A stretch of DNA of 64,000 bases from Winogradskyella alexanderae (GTDB taxonomy: Bacteria > Bacteroidota > Bacteroidia > Flavobacteriales > Flavobacteriaceae). Below the pieces are notes generated by a model that saw only the letters and a list, made by a program, of their open reading frames with translations, made no database searches and was not told the origin of the DNA. This document shows positions 9,378 to 18,700 of the stretch, piece by piece. A program made the position numbers and the translations under genes. Numbering within the stretch: the first letter of the stretch is position 1; every line of letters begins with the position of its first letter. The stretch lies in contig NZ_JAIUJR010000010.1 in assembly GCF_020166335.1 (NCBI RefSeq), forward strand, positions 1 to 64,000, read 5' to 3'.

Positions 9378-9773
9378 ATGAATATTAGAGGAAGAAGAAA
9401 TAAGGTTACTCCAGAATTCAATATGGCCTCCATGACGGATATTGTATTTCTCTTACTCATCTTTTTTATGATTGCTTCCACACTTGTAACAACTAGTGCA
9501 ATTGATATTATTTTACCAAAGGCTAGCGGGAAAACTGAAAACAAAAAGTCTGTTGCAGTCAGTATCAAAAAAGATCTTACCTATTATATAGACCAAAAAA
9601 GAGTTGGAGAAAGTATTTTAGAAAACGAGCTTGTGGCTGCCTTATCGGATTTAGAAAAGCCTACTATAGTTTTAAGGGCAGAAAAATCTGTACCTGTCGA
9701 AAATGTCGTCAAAGTAATGGATATTGCCAACCGTAATAAGTTTAAGGTTATTTTGGCAGTCAAACCCAATTAA
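9378..9773 (+). CDS. exbD: ExbD/TolR family biopolymer transport protein
   Basis: Single-pass partner of ExbB in the proton-driven TonB motor. The 131 residues contain the family pattern FNMASMTDIVFLLLIFFMI near residues 14-32; the aspartate in MTDIVF is the conserved proton-carrying residue in the membrane helix. The rest is a periplasmic domain. The gene starts one base after the exbB stop codon, which implies coupled expression. Confidence 0.95.
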   Translation: MNIRGRRNKVTPEFNMASMTDIVFLLLIFFMIASTLVTTSAIDIILPKASGKTENKKSVAVSIKKDLTYYIDQKRVGESILENELVAALSDLEKPTIVLRAEKSVPVENVVKVMDIANRNKFKVILAVKPN

Positions 9774-9813
9774 ACGGTACCATTTTTGAATAGAATGCAT
9801 TAAATAATTAAAG

Positions 9814-10659
9814 GTGAAATACTTAGAAACTAAACACGAACGTAATGCAGCACGAATTACAACGTTAATATCTATTATTTTGTTGTTGTTGCTTTTTGTG
9901 GTTGGTCCTCAGTATTTAGATCCACCAGAAGAATATGGTGTGGCGGTTAATTTTGGTACTACGGATGTTGGAAGTGGTAACCAACCATTGAGCCAACCAA
10001 GAAAAGCAATTAAAGAGCAAGTTCAAGAAGCTCAGCCCACACCATCAAAAGTAGAACCTTCAAAGTCTGAAGCTAAAACAGAAGAAGTTATTACAGAAGA
10101 TAATGCCGAGGAAATAGCACTAAGAAAACAAAAAGAAGCAGAGGCAAGAGCACAAGCTGAGGCTGAGCGTATAGAGCGTCAAAAGCACGAGGAAGAAGAA
10201 CGTAGACGCAAGGAGGAGGCGGAGAAGCGGAAAAAATTAGATAACTTAATAGGAGGGGTAAAGAACTCAGAAGGTCCTAATAATGCTGGTGAAGGTAATG
10301 ACGACAGACCTGGTAACAAGGGCCAGTTAGATGGCAATCCTTATGCGCCTAGTTATTTTGGTGGTTCAGGACCAGGTAAAGGAGGGGTTGGTTATGGCTT
10401 AGGTGGCAGAGGTAAACCTTCACGAAAAATATATAAACAGGATTGTAATGAGTACGGTTTAGTGGTCGTTAGAATTGAAGTTAATAGACAAGGAAGTGTT
10501 ATTAAGGCAGAACCTGGTATAAAGGGAACTACAAATACACATCCGTGTTTATTAGAGCCTGCGAAAAAAATTGCTGAATCGCATAAATGGCCACCAGACC
10601 CAAATGCTCCGACAAGACAAATAGGCTTTGTTAGTATTAACTTCGATTTGGGACAATAA
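9814..10659 (+). CDS. tonB: TonB family energy transducer
   Basis: Passes the force from ExbB/ExbD to outer-membrane receptors. The protein (281 residues) has a short cytoplasmic tail, one membrane helix at about residues 17-33, a long Lys/Glu/Arg-rich region (residues about 85-145) that should form a charged coiled coil, a Gly/Asn-rich linker, and a C-terminal TonB-like domain from about 205 with two cysteines. The start is GTG 9814; the nearest ATG upstream (9795) is followed by a stop two codons on. It lies 40 bases after exbD and 3 bases before folC. Confidence 0.85.
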   Translation: MKYLETKHERNAARITTLISIILLLLLFVVGPQYLDPPEEYGVAVNFGTTDVGSGNQPLSQPRKAIKEQVQEAQPTPSKVEPSKSEAKTEEVITEDNAEEIALRKQKEAEARAQAEAERIERQKHEEEERRRKEEAEKRKKLDNLIGGVKNSEGPNNAGEGNDDRPGNKGQLDGNPYAPSYFGGSGPGKGGVGYGLGGRGKPSRKIYKQDCNEYGLVVVRIEVNRQGSVIKAEPGIKGTTNTHPCLLEPAKKIAESHKWPPDPNAPTRQIGFVSINFDLGQ

Positions 10660-10662
10660 ACA

Positions 10663-11880
10663 ATGAACTATCTAGAAACTGTTCAATGGATGTTTAAGCA
10701 GTTACCTATGTATCAAAATCAAGGTAAATCTGCCTACAAAAAAGACTTAAGCAATACCATAAAACTAGCCAAGCATCTAAATAATCCCGAAAATAAATTT
10801 AAATCTATACATGTTGCAGGTACAAATGGAAAGGGTTCCACAAGCCACATGTTGGCCTCAGTTTTGCATGTGGCAGGCTATAAAGTTGGTCTTTATACCT
10901 CACCACATTTAAAGGATTTTCGCGAACGCATAAGAATTAATGGTAAGACCGTTAGTAAACAATTTGTTATAGGCTTTGTTAGAAGAAACCAGGAGTTTTT
11001 TGAGAAGAATCAACTCTCTTTTTTTGAGATGACCGTTGGTATGGCATTTGATTATTTTGCAAAAGAGAATGTTGATATAGCTGTTGTAGAAGTTGGGATG
11101 GGAGGTCGACTGGACTCTACAAATATTATTACTCCAGTAATATCTGTTATAACAAATATAGGATTTGATCATATGCAGTTTTTAGGCAACACACTTAAAG
11201 CCATTGCAGGAGAAAAAGCAGGTATTATAAAGCGAAATATTCCTGTTGTAATAGGAGAAACCCAATCTGAAACAAAACCAGTTTTTATTGATAAAGCAAC
11301 GATTAATAATTCCCCAATTTACTTTGCAGACCAAGATATTGTAGAGGTCTACGATAGCGATATGACGGGCTCTTATCAAAAAAAGAATATAAAAACAGTT
11401 CTTCAAGTTGTTGAAATTTTAAATACTAAAAAATATCATATTTCGCCAACCCAAACTAAAGAAGGCCTTTTAAATGTTGCTAAAAACACCGGATTAAAAG
11501 GGCGTTGGCAAATTCTTGGTACTGATCCCAAAATTATCTGTGATACAGCTCACAACAAGGAAGGCCTAGAATACGTTGTGGAACAATTGTTAAAAGAAGA
11601 TTTTGAAAAATTACATATTGTATTTGGCACTGTAAACGATAAGGACTTATCTACGATAATGCCTTTATTGCCAAAAGAGGCAGTTTATTATTTATGTAAG
11701 CCCAATGTAATTAGAGGGAGGTCAGTAAATAAACTAAAGGATTATTTTGATAGGTTTGGACTGGATTCAAAGCCGTTTAATTCTGTAAGTCATGCATTGG
11801 ATGGAGCAAAACTAAACGCCAATAAAAATGACCTTATTTTTGTTGGTGGGAGTACATTTGTAGTCGCTGAAATAATTTAA
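10663..11880 (+). CDS. folC: Folylpolyglutamate synthase/dihydrofolate synthase
   Basis: Adds glutamate to dihydropteroate and to folates in the cytoplasm. It is a Mur ligase-fold enzyme of 405 residues with the P-loop HVAGTNGKGSTSHML near residue 47, VVEVGMGGRLDSTN near residue 141 and the C-terminal Mur-ligase domain containing ICDTAHNKEGL near 290. The start ATG lies 3 bases after tonB, so it is the last gene of the rightward run that begins at 5981. It ends about 60 bases before the first tRNA gene, which has its own promoter. Confidence 0.94.
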   Translation: MNYLETVQWMFKQLPMYQNQGKSAYKKDLSNTIKLAKHLNNPENKFKSIHVAGTNGKGSTSHMLASVLHVAGYKVGLYTSPHLKDFRERIRINGKTVSKQFVIGFVRRNQEFFEKNQLSFFEMTVGMAFDYFAKENVDIAVVEVGMGGRLDSTNIITPVISVITNIGFDHMQFLGNTLKAIAGEKAGIIKRNIPVVIGETQSETKPVFIDKATINNSPIYFADQDIVEVYDSDMTGSYQKKNIKTVLQVVEILNTKKYHISPTQTKEGLLNVAKNTGLKGRWQILGTDPKIICDTAHNKEGLEYVVEQLLKEDFEKLHIVFGTVNDKDLSTIMPLLPKEAVYYLCKPNVIRGRSVNKLKDYFDRFGLDSKPFNSVSHALDGAKLNANKNDLIFVGGSTFVVAEII

Positions 11881-11897
11881 TTTTTTTAAGTAAATCC

Positions 11898-11928
11898 TTT
11901 TGAGATTTTAAAAACTAATCTATATTTG
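11898..11928 (+). promoter_or_regulatory. Promoter of the first tRNA-Val gene
   Basis: TTTTG (11898-11902), an 18-base spacer and TATATTTG (11921-11928) match the Bacteroidetes -33/-7 promoter consensus closely. The element ends 13 bases before the mature tRNA 5' end, which fits a short tRNA leader. Confidence 0.75.
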
Positions 11929-11941
11929 CAGTCCAATTATC

Positions 11942-12016
11942 GGGCGCGTAGCTCAGTTGGTTCAGAGCACTTGGTTTACACCCAAGGGGTCAGGGGTTCG
12001 AATCCCTTCGCGCCCA
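11942..12016 (+). tRNA. tRNA-Val (anticodon TAC)
   Basis: A complete 75-base cloverleaf: acceptor stem GGGCGCG/CGCGCCC with discriminator A, D-arm GCTCAGTTGGTTCAGAGC, anticodon stem CTTGG/CCAAG with loop TTTACAC (anticodon TAC), and T-arm AGGGGTTCGAATCCCTT. CCA is not encoded as CCA-3' after the discriminator. It reads GUA and other GUN valine codons. Confidence 0.97.
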
Positions 12017-12019
12017 CTT

Positions 12020-12146
12020 CAAATACAATTCCGATTTGATTTTTCAAATCGGTTTTTTTGTTTTTGAATTAGATTGAGTTTGGCTCAAAATCTAAGTTGA
12101 AAACAAAAACCAAAGTAAATGCTTAGGCATTTAACAATTGTATTTG
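12020..12146 (+). other. Cloverleaf-like structured spacer between two tRNA genes
   Basis: A perfect 11-base inverted repeat, CAAATACAATT (12020-12030) and AATTGTATTTG (12136-12146), encloses three further hairpins: the terminator stem at 12031-12052, an imperfect long hairpin at about 12053-12109 whose top is TTAGATT-GAG/CTC-AA-AATCTAA (12069-12095), and a 7-pair hairpin TAAATGC-TTAG-GCATTTA (12116-12133). Almost every base can pair. I see no open reading frame and no clear target-site duplication. It may be a structured RNA, a remnant of a palindromic repeat element, or chance pairing in AT-rich DNA. Confidence 0.5.
12031..12060 (+). terminator. Terminator after the first tRNA-Val
   Basis: Nine-pair stem CCGATTTGA/TCAAATCGG (12031-12039 and 12044-12052) with a TTTT loop, then seven T residues. 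It lies 14 bases after the tRNA end and separates the two tRNA genes into different transcripts. Confidence 0.85.
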
Positions 12147-12187
12147 CAAAGGCGGTTTCGCAATAGGTAAATGTAATCCCGTTTTTA

Positions 12188-12195
12188 TATTTTTG
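12188..12195 (+). promoter_or_regulatory. Promoter -7 element of the second tRNA-Val gene
   Basis: TATTTTTG matches TAnnTTTG and ends nine bases before the tRNA 5' end. I do not find a good TTG at the -33 distance. Because a terminator precedes this gene, it needs its own promoter. Confidence 0.5.
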
Positions 12196-12204
12196 AAAAT
12201 AATA

Positions 12205-12279
12205 GGGTCATTAACTCAGTTGGTTCAGAGTGTTACCTTGACAGGGTAGAAGTCACTGGTTCGAATCCAGTATGACCCA
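12205..12279 (+). tRNA. tRNA-Val (anticodon GAC)
   Basis: A 75-base cloverleaf: acceptor GGGTCAT/ATGACCC with discriminator A, D-arm ACTCAGTTGGTTCAGAGT, anticodon stem TTACC/GGTAG with loop TTGACAG (anticodon GAC), and T-arm ACTGGTTCGAATCCAGT. It reads GUC and GUU valine codons and complements the TAC isoacceptor about 190 bases upstream. The D-arm sequence is almost shared with that gene, but the remaining arms differ. Confidence 0.95.
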
Positions 12280-12284
12280 CATGC

Positions 12285-12318
12285 AAAAAAAATCCAAACA
12301 TTAGTTTGGATTTTTTTG
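12285..12318 (+). terminator. Terminator after the second tRNA-Val
   Basis: Stem AAATCCAAAC/GTTTGGATTT with an ATTA loop, A-run before and T-run after, 10 bases beyond the tRNA. The flanking A- and T-runs could let it work in both directions, so it might also stop leftward transcripts from murF. Confidence 0.85.
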
Positions 12319-12392
12319 TATTTCACTACAATTAGAACGAAGTTCGTATTACAATTTAAATACTATTCCCAAGTATTTTTATAATCCTAGAA

Positions 12393-13673
12393 TTAAATGT
12401 GTTCTAAAATGCGTTCTAATGCCATGCCACGAGAGCCTTTTATTAATATTGTTGAATTATCAAGCATTATAGAGCCTAAGATGGATTTGATATCATCAAA
12501 AGTTTTAAATTTTTTAGTAGAGGATTTAGTGCCACAATTATAAAAGTTTTCACCAATCAAATAGACGTTCTTTTCAAAATTAGTTTCTGCAAAATCTACG
12601 ATACTTTGATGTTCGGCATGGGCCTCTTCACCCAATTCGAACATATCTCCTAAGAATAACATCTTATTCTTTGCGCTAAGTTGTTTTAAATTTTTTAAAG
12701 CGCCAAGCATGCTAGAAGGATTAGCATTATAAGCATCTAAAATGATCTTAGTTGAATTCTTTTCGATTATTTCAGAACGATTGTTCTTGGGTTGATAGTC
12801 TTCTATCCCTTTTTTTATTGCCTCTTTAGGAACATTAAAATGATTTCCAATTGCAATTGCAACGGCAATATTGCCAAAATTATACGCACCTATCAATTGA
12901 CTTTGAATTTTTAAAGTATTAAACATAACGGTTACAAAAGGATCGGCATTCAAAAATTCAATCTGGCAATTATTGTCATTTTTTGAGCCAAAGGTTATGA
13001 TATTTTTATAGTTTCCAATTTGATTAATTTGCTTTTCATCATCTGTATTAATAATTGCAGTTTTTTGATTGGCTCTTATGTAATCATATAATTCTGATTT
13101 CCCTTTTATTACACCTTCTACGCCACCAAATCCTTCTAAATGTGCCTTACCAAAATTCGTAATTAGACCGTAGTCAGGTTGGGAAATACTGCTTAAAAAT
13201 TCTATTTCTTTTTGATGGTTAGCACCCATTTCTACAATTCCAAAATCTAAATCATCTTGAAACTCTAAGAGGGTAAGAGGAACACCAATATGATTATTGA
13301 GATTTCCACTTGTTGCCTTTACCTTAAATGATGCTGATAGTACAGAATAAATTAGTTCTTTGGTTGTGGTCTTACCATTACTGCCGGTAAGTCCAATGAT
13401 TGGATATTTTATTTTGGCCCTGTGGAATTTAGCCAATTCTTGAAGCGTTTTTAAGGCATCATTAACCAAGATGCAATTTTTATTTACTACCGCAGAAGGT
13501 TCATCAACAACACAATATTTTGCGCCTTTGTTAAAAGCATCTTCAACAAAGTTGTTTCCATTAAAGTTGTCTCCCTTAAGTGCAAAATACATTGAGCCAT
13601 TTTTAAGTTTTCTCGTATCCGTTGATACATTGATGCAGCCCTTAAATTTGTTGTATAGTTCTACCATTTCCAT
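12393..13673 (-). CDS. murF: UDP-N-acetylmuramoyl-tripeptide--D-alanyl-D-alanine ligase
   Basis: Adds D-Ala-D-Ala to the UDP-MurNAc tripeptide, the last cytoplasmic step of peptidoglycan precursor synthesis. Mur-ligase domains are in order: N-terminal substrate domain with STDTRKLKNGSMYFALKG, central ATPase domain with GLTGSNGKTTTKEL, VEMGANH, and C-terminal domain with ILDAYNANPSSM. I start at ATG 13673 (426 residues). The frame is open 36 bases further upstream, but those codons lie close to or within the gldJ terminator hairpin and would add a hydrophobic tail not seen in MurF. The murF-gldJ order is common in Flavobacteria. Confidence 0.95.
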   Translation of the reverse strand: MEMVELYNKFKGCINVSTDTRKLKNGSMYFALKGDNFNGNNFVEDAFNKGAKYCVVDEPSAVVNKNCILVNDALKTLQELAKFHRAKIKYPIIGLTGSNGKTTTKELIYSVLSASFKVKATSGNLNNHIGVPLTLLEFQDDLDFGIVEMGANHQKEIEFLSSISQPDYGLITNFGKAHLEGFGGVEGVIKGKSELYDYIRANQKTAIINTDDEKQINQIGNYKNIITFGSKNDNNCQIEFLNADPFVTVMFNTLKIQSQLIGAYNFGNIAVAIAIGNHFNVPKEAIKKGIEDYQPKNNRSEIIEKNSTKIILDAYNANPSSMLGALKNLKQLSAKNKMLFLGDMFELGEEAHAEHQSIVDFAETNFEKNVYLIGENFYNCGTKSSTKKFKTFDDIKSILGSIMLDNSTILIKGSRGMALERILEHI

Positions 13674-13680
13674 GAGGCTA

Positions 13681-13717
13681 AAAATAAAAAAAGTCCTGAT
13701 GAATTTCATCAGGACTT
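13681..13717 (-). terminator. Terminator of gldJ
   Basis: On the minus strand a 12-pair stem AAGTCCTGATGA/TCATCAGGACTT with a tiny loop is followed by a T-rich tract. It lies 22 bases beyond the gldJ stop codon and just before murF, so most gldJ transcripts should end here; murF may depend on read-through or on an unseen promoter. Confidence 0.85.
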
Positions 13718-13738
13718 TTACTTAAATATTTCTTAAGA

Positions 13739-15415
13739 TTAGTTTCTTTTCTTACTACTCTTTACTGATTTAGATCCAACTCTAGAAACTGCACATCTAA
13801 AACCAATGTAGTCGGTAGCCATGTCTTGAGGGAAGTACCTACGCTGAGCAGGGTCTATCCAATAAGCTCTATCTCTCCAGGAACCTCCTTTATAAACTCT
13901 TACTTCATCATTAATTAAGGATGTTCTGCTACTAGATTTATCATACTCTCTTAACAATCTACCTTCTGCAGAGTCGATTTCTACTTTGTGCTTAGGAGAG
14001 TTATACATTTTTCTTGTAAGATCTGCATTCTCATCTCTTTCTTCTTCAAAATTCTCTCTGTAATAACGCGAAGAACGTCTGTCCCCATCTCTAAAGTTTC
14101 TATTGTCACTTTTATCAAACTGAGTTCTTAAATACGTTTCTTCATCATCAACAGGAATCTTAGCAATTTCACCTGGTAAATTTCTGGCAATAATTTTACC
14201 ATTGCTTAACGTATCGTATACAATCTCTTCAACCGTTACAATTTTAACAGTTCCGTCTTCGTTAAGCGCATTTTTAGTATAAACATTACCTCTATAATAG
14301 TTAAAGTCATTAAACTCATCATCTACTATAGGTCTATATACGTCAGCAACCCATTCAGCAACATTTCCAGCCATGTCATAAAGGCCGTAATCATTTGGTT
14401 CGTATGATTTTACTTCAGCAGTAATATCAGCGCCATCGTCAGACCAACCTGCTATTCCACCGTAATCTCCTTTCCCTTGCTTAAAGTTTGCTAGCTGATC
14501 ACCACGATTAACGCGTCTACCTGAGCGGGTATATTGTCCGTCCCAAGGATATTTTTTACGTCCTCGATAAACATTGTAACTTCTTAACTCACTCATACCA
14601 AGAGCAGCATATTCCCATTCTGCCTCAGTTGGGAGTCTATATTTAACTGGAATTAAACCAGTTTCTCTATTTGCAAATACATTTATTTCATTACCATCTG
14701 CATCAGTTTGCGGCTTACGTCTTCCTCCCTTAATAACGTCTTCGTTACCGCCATAAGTCTGTGATGGAGCATTAATATAGGTATCTACATCAAATGTGCT
14801 TTCTGCACTTAAGTCTGTATACTGAGCGTCTCTTTTTAAATAACCTGCTTCTTGTAATGCAAGTTCTGCTACTCTATTAGATCTCCAATTTGCATATTCT
14901 ACTGCTTGTATCCAGCTAACACCAACTACAGGATAATTTGCATAACCCGGGTGGCGTAAATAGTTTTCTGTCATCATCTCATTATAACCCAAACGATTTC
15001 TCCAAACAAGAGTATCTGGTAAAGCACCCTTATAAATTAATGCGTAATTTGGATCGTCTGGTGGATAAACCCCTTTCAAGTAATCTAAATAGAATAAATA
15101 GTTAAGGTTTGTTACCTCAGTTTCATCCATGTAAAAGGATTGAACATGTTGCTGATTTGGAGAGTTGTTCCAATCATGCAAAGGATCATCTTGTACTTTA
15201 CCCATGGTAAAAGTACCACCTTCTATGAATGCTGTCCCTGGAGGTGTTTCTTGTTCTTTGTAACTTGTGTTGTACTGAAAACCACCTTGCTTGGCATTAA
15301 TTTTCCAACCTGTAGCGGTGTCTACATTGCCAGAACCAGATGATCTTTTACAACCAACGATTGAGGCAAAAAGCATCAAAGCAATGATAAATTTGAGGTT
15401 TAAGACATTTTTCAT
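13739..15415 (-). CDS. gldJ: Gliding motility lipoprotein GldJ (SUMF1/FGE-like)
   Basis: An outer-membrane-associated lipoprotein needed for gliding and for stable type IX secretion components in Flavobacteria. The N-terminus is a lipoprotein signal with cysteine at residue 22 (FASIVGC). Most of the chain is a formylglycine-generating-enzyme-like (FGE/SUMF1) domain: GGTFTMGKVQDD, YDMAGNVAEWVADVY, a final VYKGGSWRDRAYWIDPAQRR and GFRCAVS. GldJ homologues lack enzyme activity as far as is known. The family length is about 560 residues, as here. ATG 15415 gives the best signal peptide; ATG 15421, two codons earlier, is also possible. The divergent porU and downstream murF match the Flavobacterium gene order. 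Confidence 0.94.
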   Translation of the reverse strand: MKNVLNLKFIIALMLFASIVGCKRSSGSGNVDTATGWKINAKQGGFQYNTSYKEQETPPGTAFIEGGTFTMGKVQDDPLHDWNNSPNQQHVQSFYMDETEVTNLNYLFYLDYLKGVYPPDDPNYALIYKGALPDTLVWRNRLGYNEMMTENYLRHPGYANYPVVGVSWIQAVEYANWRSNRVAELALQEAGYLKRDAQYTDLSAESTFDVDTYINAPSQTYGGNEDVIKGGRRKPQTDADGNEINVFANRETGLIPVKYRLPTEAEWEYAALGMSELRSYNVYRGRKKYPWDGQYTRSGRRVNRGDQLANFKQGKGDYGGIAGWSDDGADITAEVKSYEPNDYGLYDMAGNVAEWVADVYRPIVDDEFNDFNYYRGNVYTKNALNEDGTVKIVTVEEIVYDTLSNGKIIARNLPGEIAKIPVDDEETYLRTQFDKSDNRNFRDGDRRSSRYYRENFEEERDENADLTRKMYNSPKHKVEIDSAEGRLLREYDKSSSRTSLINDEVRVYKGGSWRDRAYWIDPAQRRYFPQDMATDYIGFRCAVSRVGSKSVKSSKKRN

Positions 15416-15723
15416 ATCCATATATTTAAGTAAGCTCGTTTTAATTTAGATTCGCAATATAACAATTAAAGGTAAACTGACAACTTTTTTTTCAGACAAA
15501 ATGCTAAAAAATGTGCATTTCATCCCTTTTTTTTAACAATATAACGGATTTTTGGCCGTTTTTCGAGTGTTTATTGCTCTCTAATAACGAGCCTAAAAAT
15601 AAAATATTGTTGTATTTTTGAAATAAAAATTTGCACATCATAATAAGTCAAAAATCAAGGCGTTATTTTACTAAAATTGCTACAAAAGACTGGGTTTGGT
15701 CTGGACTTAAAAGAAACAGATTA
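15416..15723. promoter_or_regulatory. Divergent gldJ/porU intergenic region
   Basis: About 300 bases without a supported gene. For gldJ, the minus strand shows TTG (15481-15483), 19 bases, then TATATTGC (15454-15461), a one-mismatch promoter. For porU, the plus strand shows TATTTTTG at 15613-15620 without a clear -33 partner. A weak hairpin AACGG/CCGTT (15543-15560) with following T residues lies between them. The frame in front of porU is open from TTG 15631 but the extra 31 residues are not signal-peptide-like. Confidence 0.4.
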
Positions 15724-18700
15724 ATGAAATATATCTTTACGCTTCTAATTTTTAACCTTTTTGTTTTTGCATTCGGACAACAAAAGGACTTCCAAATCCT
15801 TTGGGAAAATTCTAAATTTTTAGAGAATGACTTTGGAAAAATTAAAGTGCCTGGATTTGACGAAAAGCATTTTAGTTACACAACAGAAAAGGGATTGGTA
15901 TTTTTTGCACAATGGAATAATAATGCAGGGCGTATTAACGAAAAGTCTGTTGTGTTGTCCAATGTAAATTACAGCAGCATAACACCAAGTGAGCTTTTTG
16001 ATCTAAACAAAAATCTAATTCCAAAAGAACCAATATTAAAGATATATAACACAAGTGCTAGAGGTAAAAGAGGGGCCTATATTGAAATATCTCCTATAGT
16101 AAATCAAAATGGGGTTTATAAAAAAATTACTTCTTTTTCTATTAGTTATTCATCAAATACGGGATCGACTAGTTTTAGAGGAAAAAGGTTAAGTGAAATT
16201 ACTAGCTCCGTTTTGAGCAGTGGAGAATGGTATCGTTTTTATATAGATAAATCCGGAATATTTCAGCTTACAAAAAGCTTTTTAAGCAGTTTGGGTATCA
16301 ATACTAATGCAGTAGATCCACGCACCATAAAAATTTATGGTAACGGTGGTAGGATGTTACCACTTTCCAATGCAGAAAACTATCCATTTGATGTTGTAGA
16401 GAATACTATAAAATTTGTCGGCGAGGAGGATGGAAGCTTTGACAATGGGGACTTTATACTTTTTTATGGCGAAGGTCCTACAACCTATAGTGAGGAAAGC
16501 AATACCAATTTAAACCTATATGTGGACAAGACTTATTATTATGTCAATATAAGTTCTGGTAACGGCAAACGTATACAATCAATGCCAGTAATAAATCAGC
16601 CTGCTGATGTTGAAGTTACTACATTTCAGGATTATCAGTTCTATGAAATTGACGAATATAATCTGGCTAAGCTTGGGAGAAGATGGTTTGGAGATCGGTT
16701 TGATATAGAAAACCAGAAAACCTACAATTTTAATTTTCCAAATCATGTTGCAAGTGAACCTGCAAGATTCAATGTGGCAGTAGGTGCTGTGTCTGAAACA
16801 GAAACCTCAATGATTGTAACTGTAAATGGTAATCAAGTATCAACCTTAAACTTAAATGCCATAACAGAGGGGTCTATACTTGGGTCATCTGCTAGTTTTG
16901 TAGACGATATAAACATCTCTTCAGATAATGTTACTGTAGTTCTTGACTATATAAATAACGGAAATCCTTCCGCTAATGGTTATCTTGATTATATTAATAT
17001 AGAGGCAACAAGACAGTTGTCTTATGTAGGCGATCAACTCAGGTTTATGAATCGAAATGTTGCAAATTCGCCAGGTATAGCACAATATAACATTTCGAAC
17101 ACAGCTTCGATTCGTGAGGTTTGGGATATTACAGACCGATTTAATGTTCAAAATTTAATTAATACTGAAGCTTCAAGCACCATTAGTTTTAAAGCGCCAG
17201 CTGGAGAATTAAGAAATTACATTGCTTTTGCATACTCAGACGTACATCAACCAAAAAAGGACGCAATTTCTACTGTTGCTAATCAAGATTTAAAAGGAAC
17301 TATTTTTAATGGTGCTTCACAGGGTATAGATTACATAATTTTGGCACCTACACAATTTGTTTCCCAAGCAGAACGTCTTGCTCAAATTAATAGAGATCAA
17401 AATGGACTGGTTGTAAAGGTAGTTGATCTACAGGCTATATATAATGAATTTAGCACTGGAAGTCAGGATATTGCAGCGCTGAGAAATTTTGTAAAATACG
17501 TTTATGATGTTTCCCTAAATCCTAATAACGGTTATGAAAGGCAGTTAAAGTACTTGTGTCTATTCGGGGATGGATCTTATGATTACAAAGACAGATTAAA
17601 TAACAATACCAATCTCGTACCTTCATGGTATACCAATAGTAGTTTTAGCCTAACAAGTTCTTTCGTTTCAGATGATTTTTATTGTATGATGGATGACAAC
17701 GAAGGTACAATGGGTGGTGGTGACAGAATGGATATTGCAGTAGGTAGAATTTTGGCAGAAGACGTGCAACGTGCCAAGGAAATGGTAGATAAAATTGAAT
17801 CATACTATCAGCCTGATGCCTTCGGTAGTTGGAGGAATAATCTATTGTTAATAAGTGACGACGTTGATATTGCTTGGGAGAAGATTCTTCAAGAAACAAC
17901 AGATGGCATTGGTACGACAGTTGAAGCAGAAAAACCATTTATGAATGTTGTGAAAATTCACACTGATGCATTTCAGCAAGAGGCATCGTCTGCAGGGAAT
18001 AGATATCCACAAGTAAATGAAGCGATTAAAGATGCTATTGAAGTCGGAGCCTTGGTTGTAAATTATTTTGGACATGGCGGTGAAGATGGTTTGGCCAAGG
18101 AGCGAATATTTGATAAGAATGACGCACAAGAGATAAATAACATTTGTAAGTTTAACCTATTTGTAACGGTTACTTGTGAATACACAAAATTTGATGATCC
18201 AGGTAGGCCTACCGCTGGGGAATACACCTTTTGGAATAAGAATGGTGGTGCTACAGCACTGATTACAACAACAAGACAAATATTTGTGACAGTTGGTGTT
18301 TCATACAATGAGGTATTAGATGATTACCTTTTTGCTTTTGGATCTAATGACTACCCAAGTATTGGAGAAGCCTTGAGATTAACAAAAACAGATGATAATA
18401 TATCTGGAATTAGCCAGAAACGTCTTGTTTTTCTTATCGGTGACCCTGCTATGAAACTTGCCTTTCCAAAACCCGACATAAGGTTAACACAAGTTAATGA
18501 TGTGCCTATTTCACAACCAATCGATACCTTAAAAGCACTGAGCTATGCTAAGTTAGCTGGAGAAGTCGTAGATACTAATGGCAATGTGGTGACCAATTTC
18601 AATGGCACATTAACAGCTACGGTTTTTGACAAGCCAATTGAAAGACAAACATTAGCTAACGACGGTATAACTGAGAACGGACAACAGATAAAACTAGACT

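Noticed and set aside
12205-12279. Idea that the second tRNA gene is a degenerate copy of the first
   Set aside because: Its stems all pair, its anticodon differs and it has its own terminator, so it is a separate functional isoacceptor.
15543-15560. AACGG/CCGTT hairpin in the gldJ-porU gap as a terminator
   Set aside because: Only five pairs, large loop, and no gene upstream that it would terminate.
15631-15723. Longer porU start at TTG 15631
   Set aside because: The added 31 residues do not form a signal peptide, while ATG 15724 begins a clean one.
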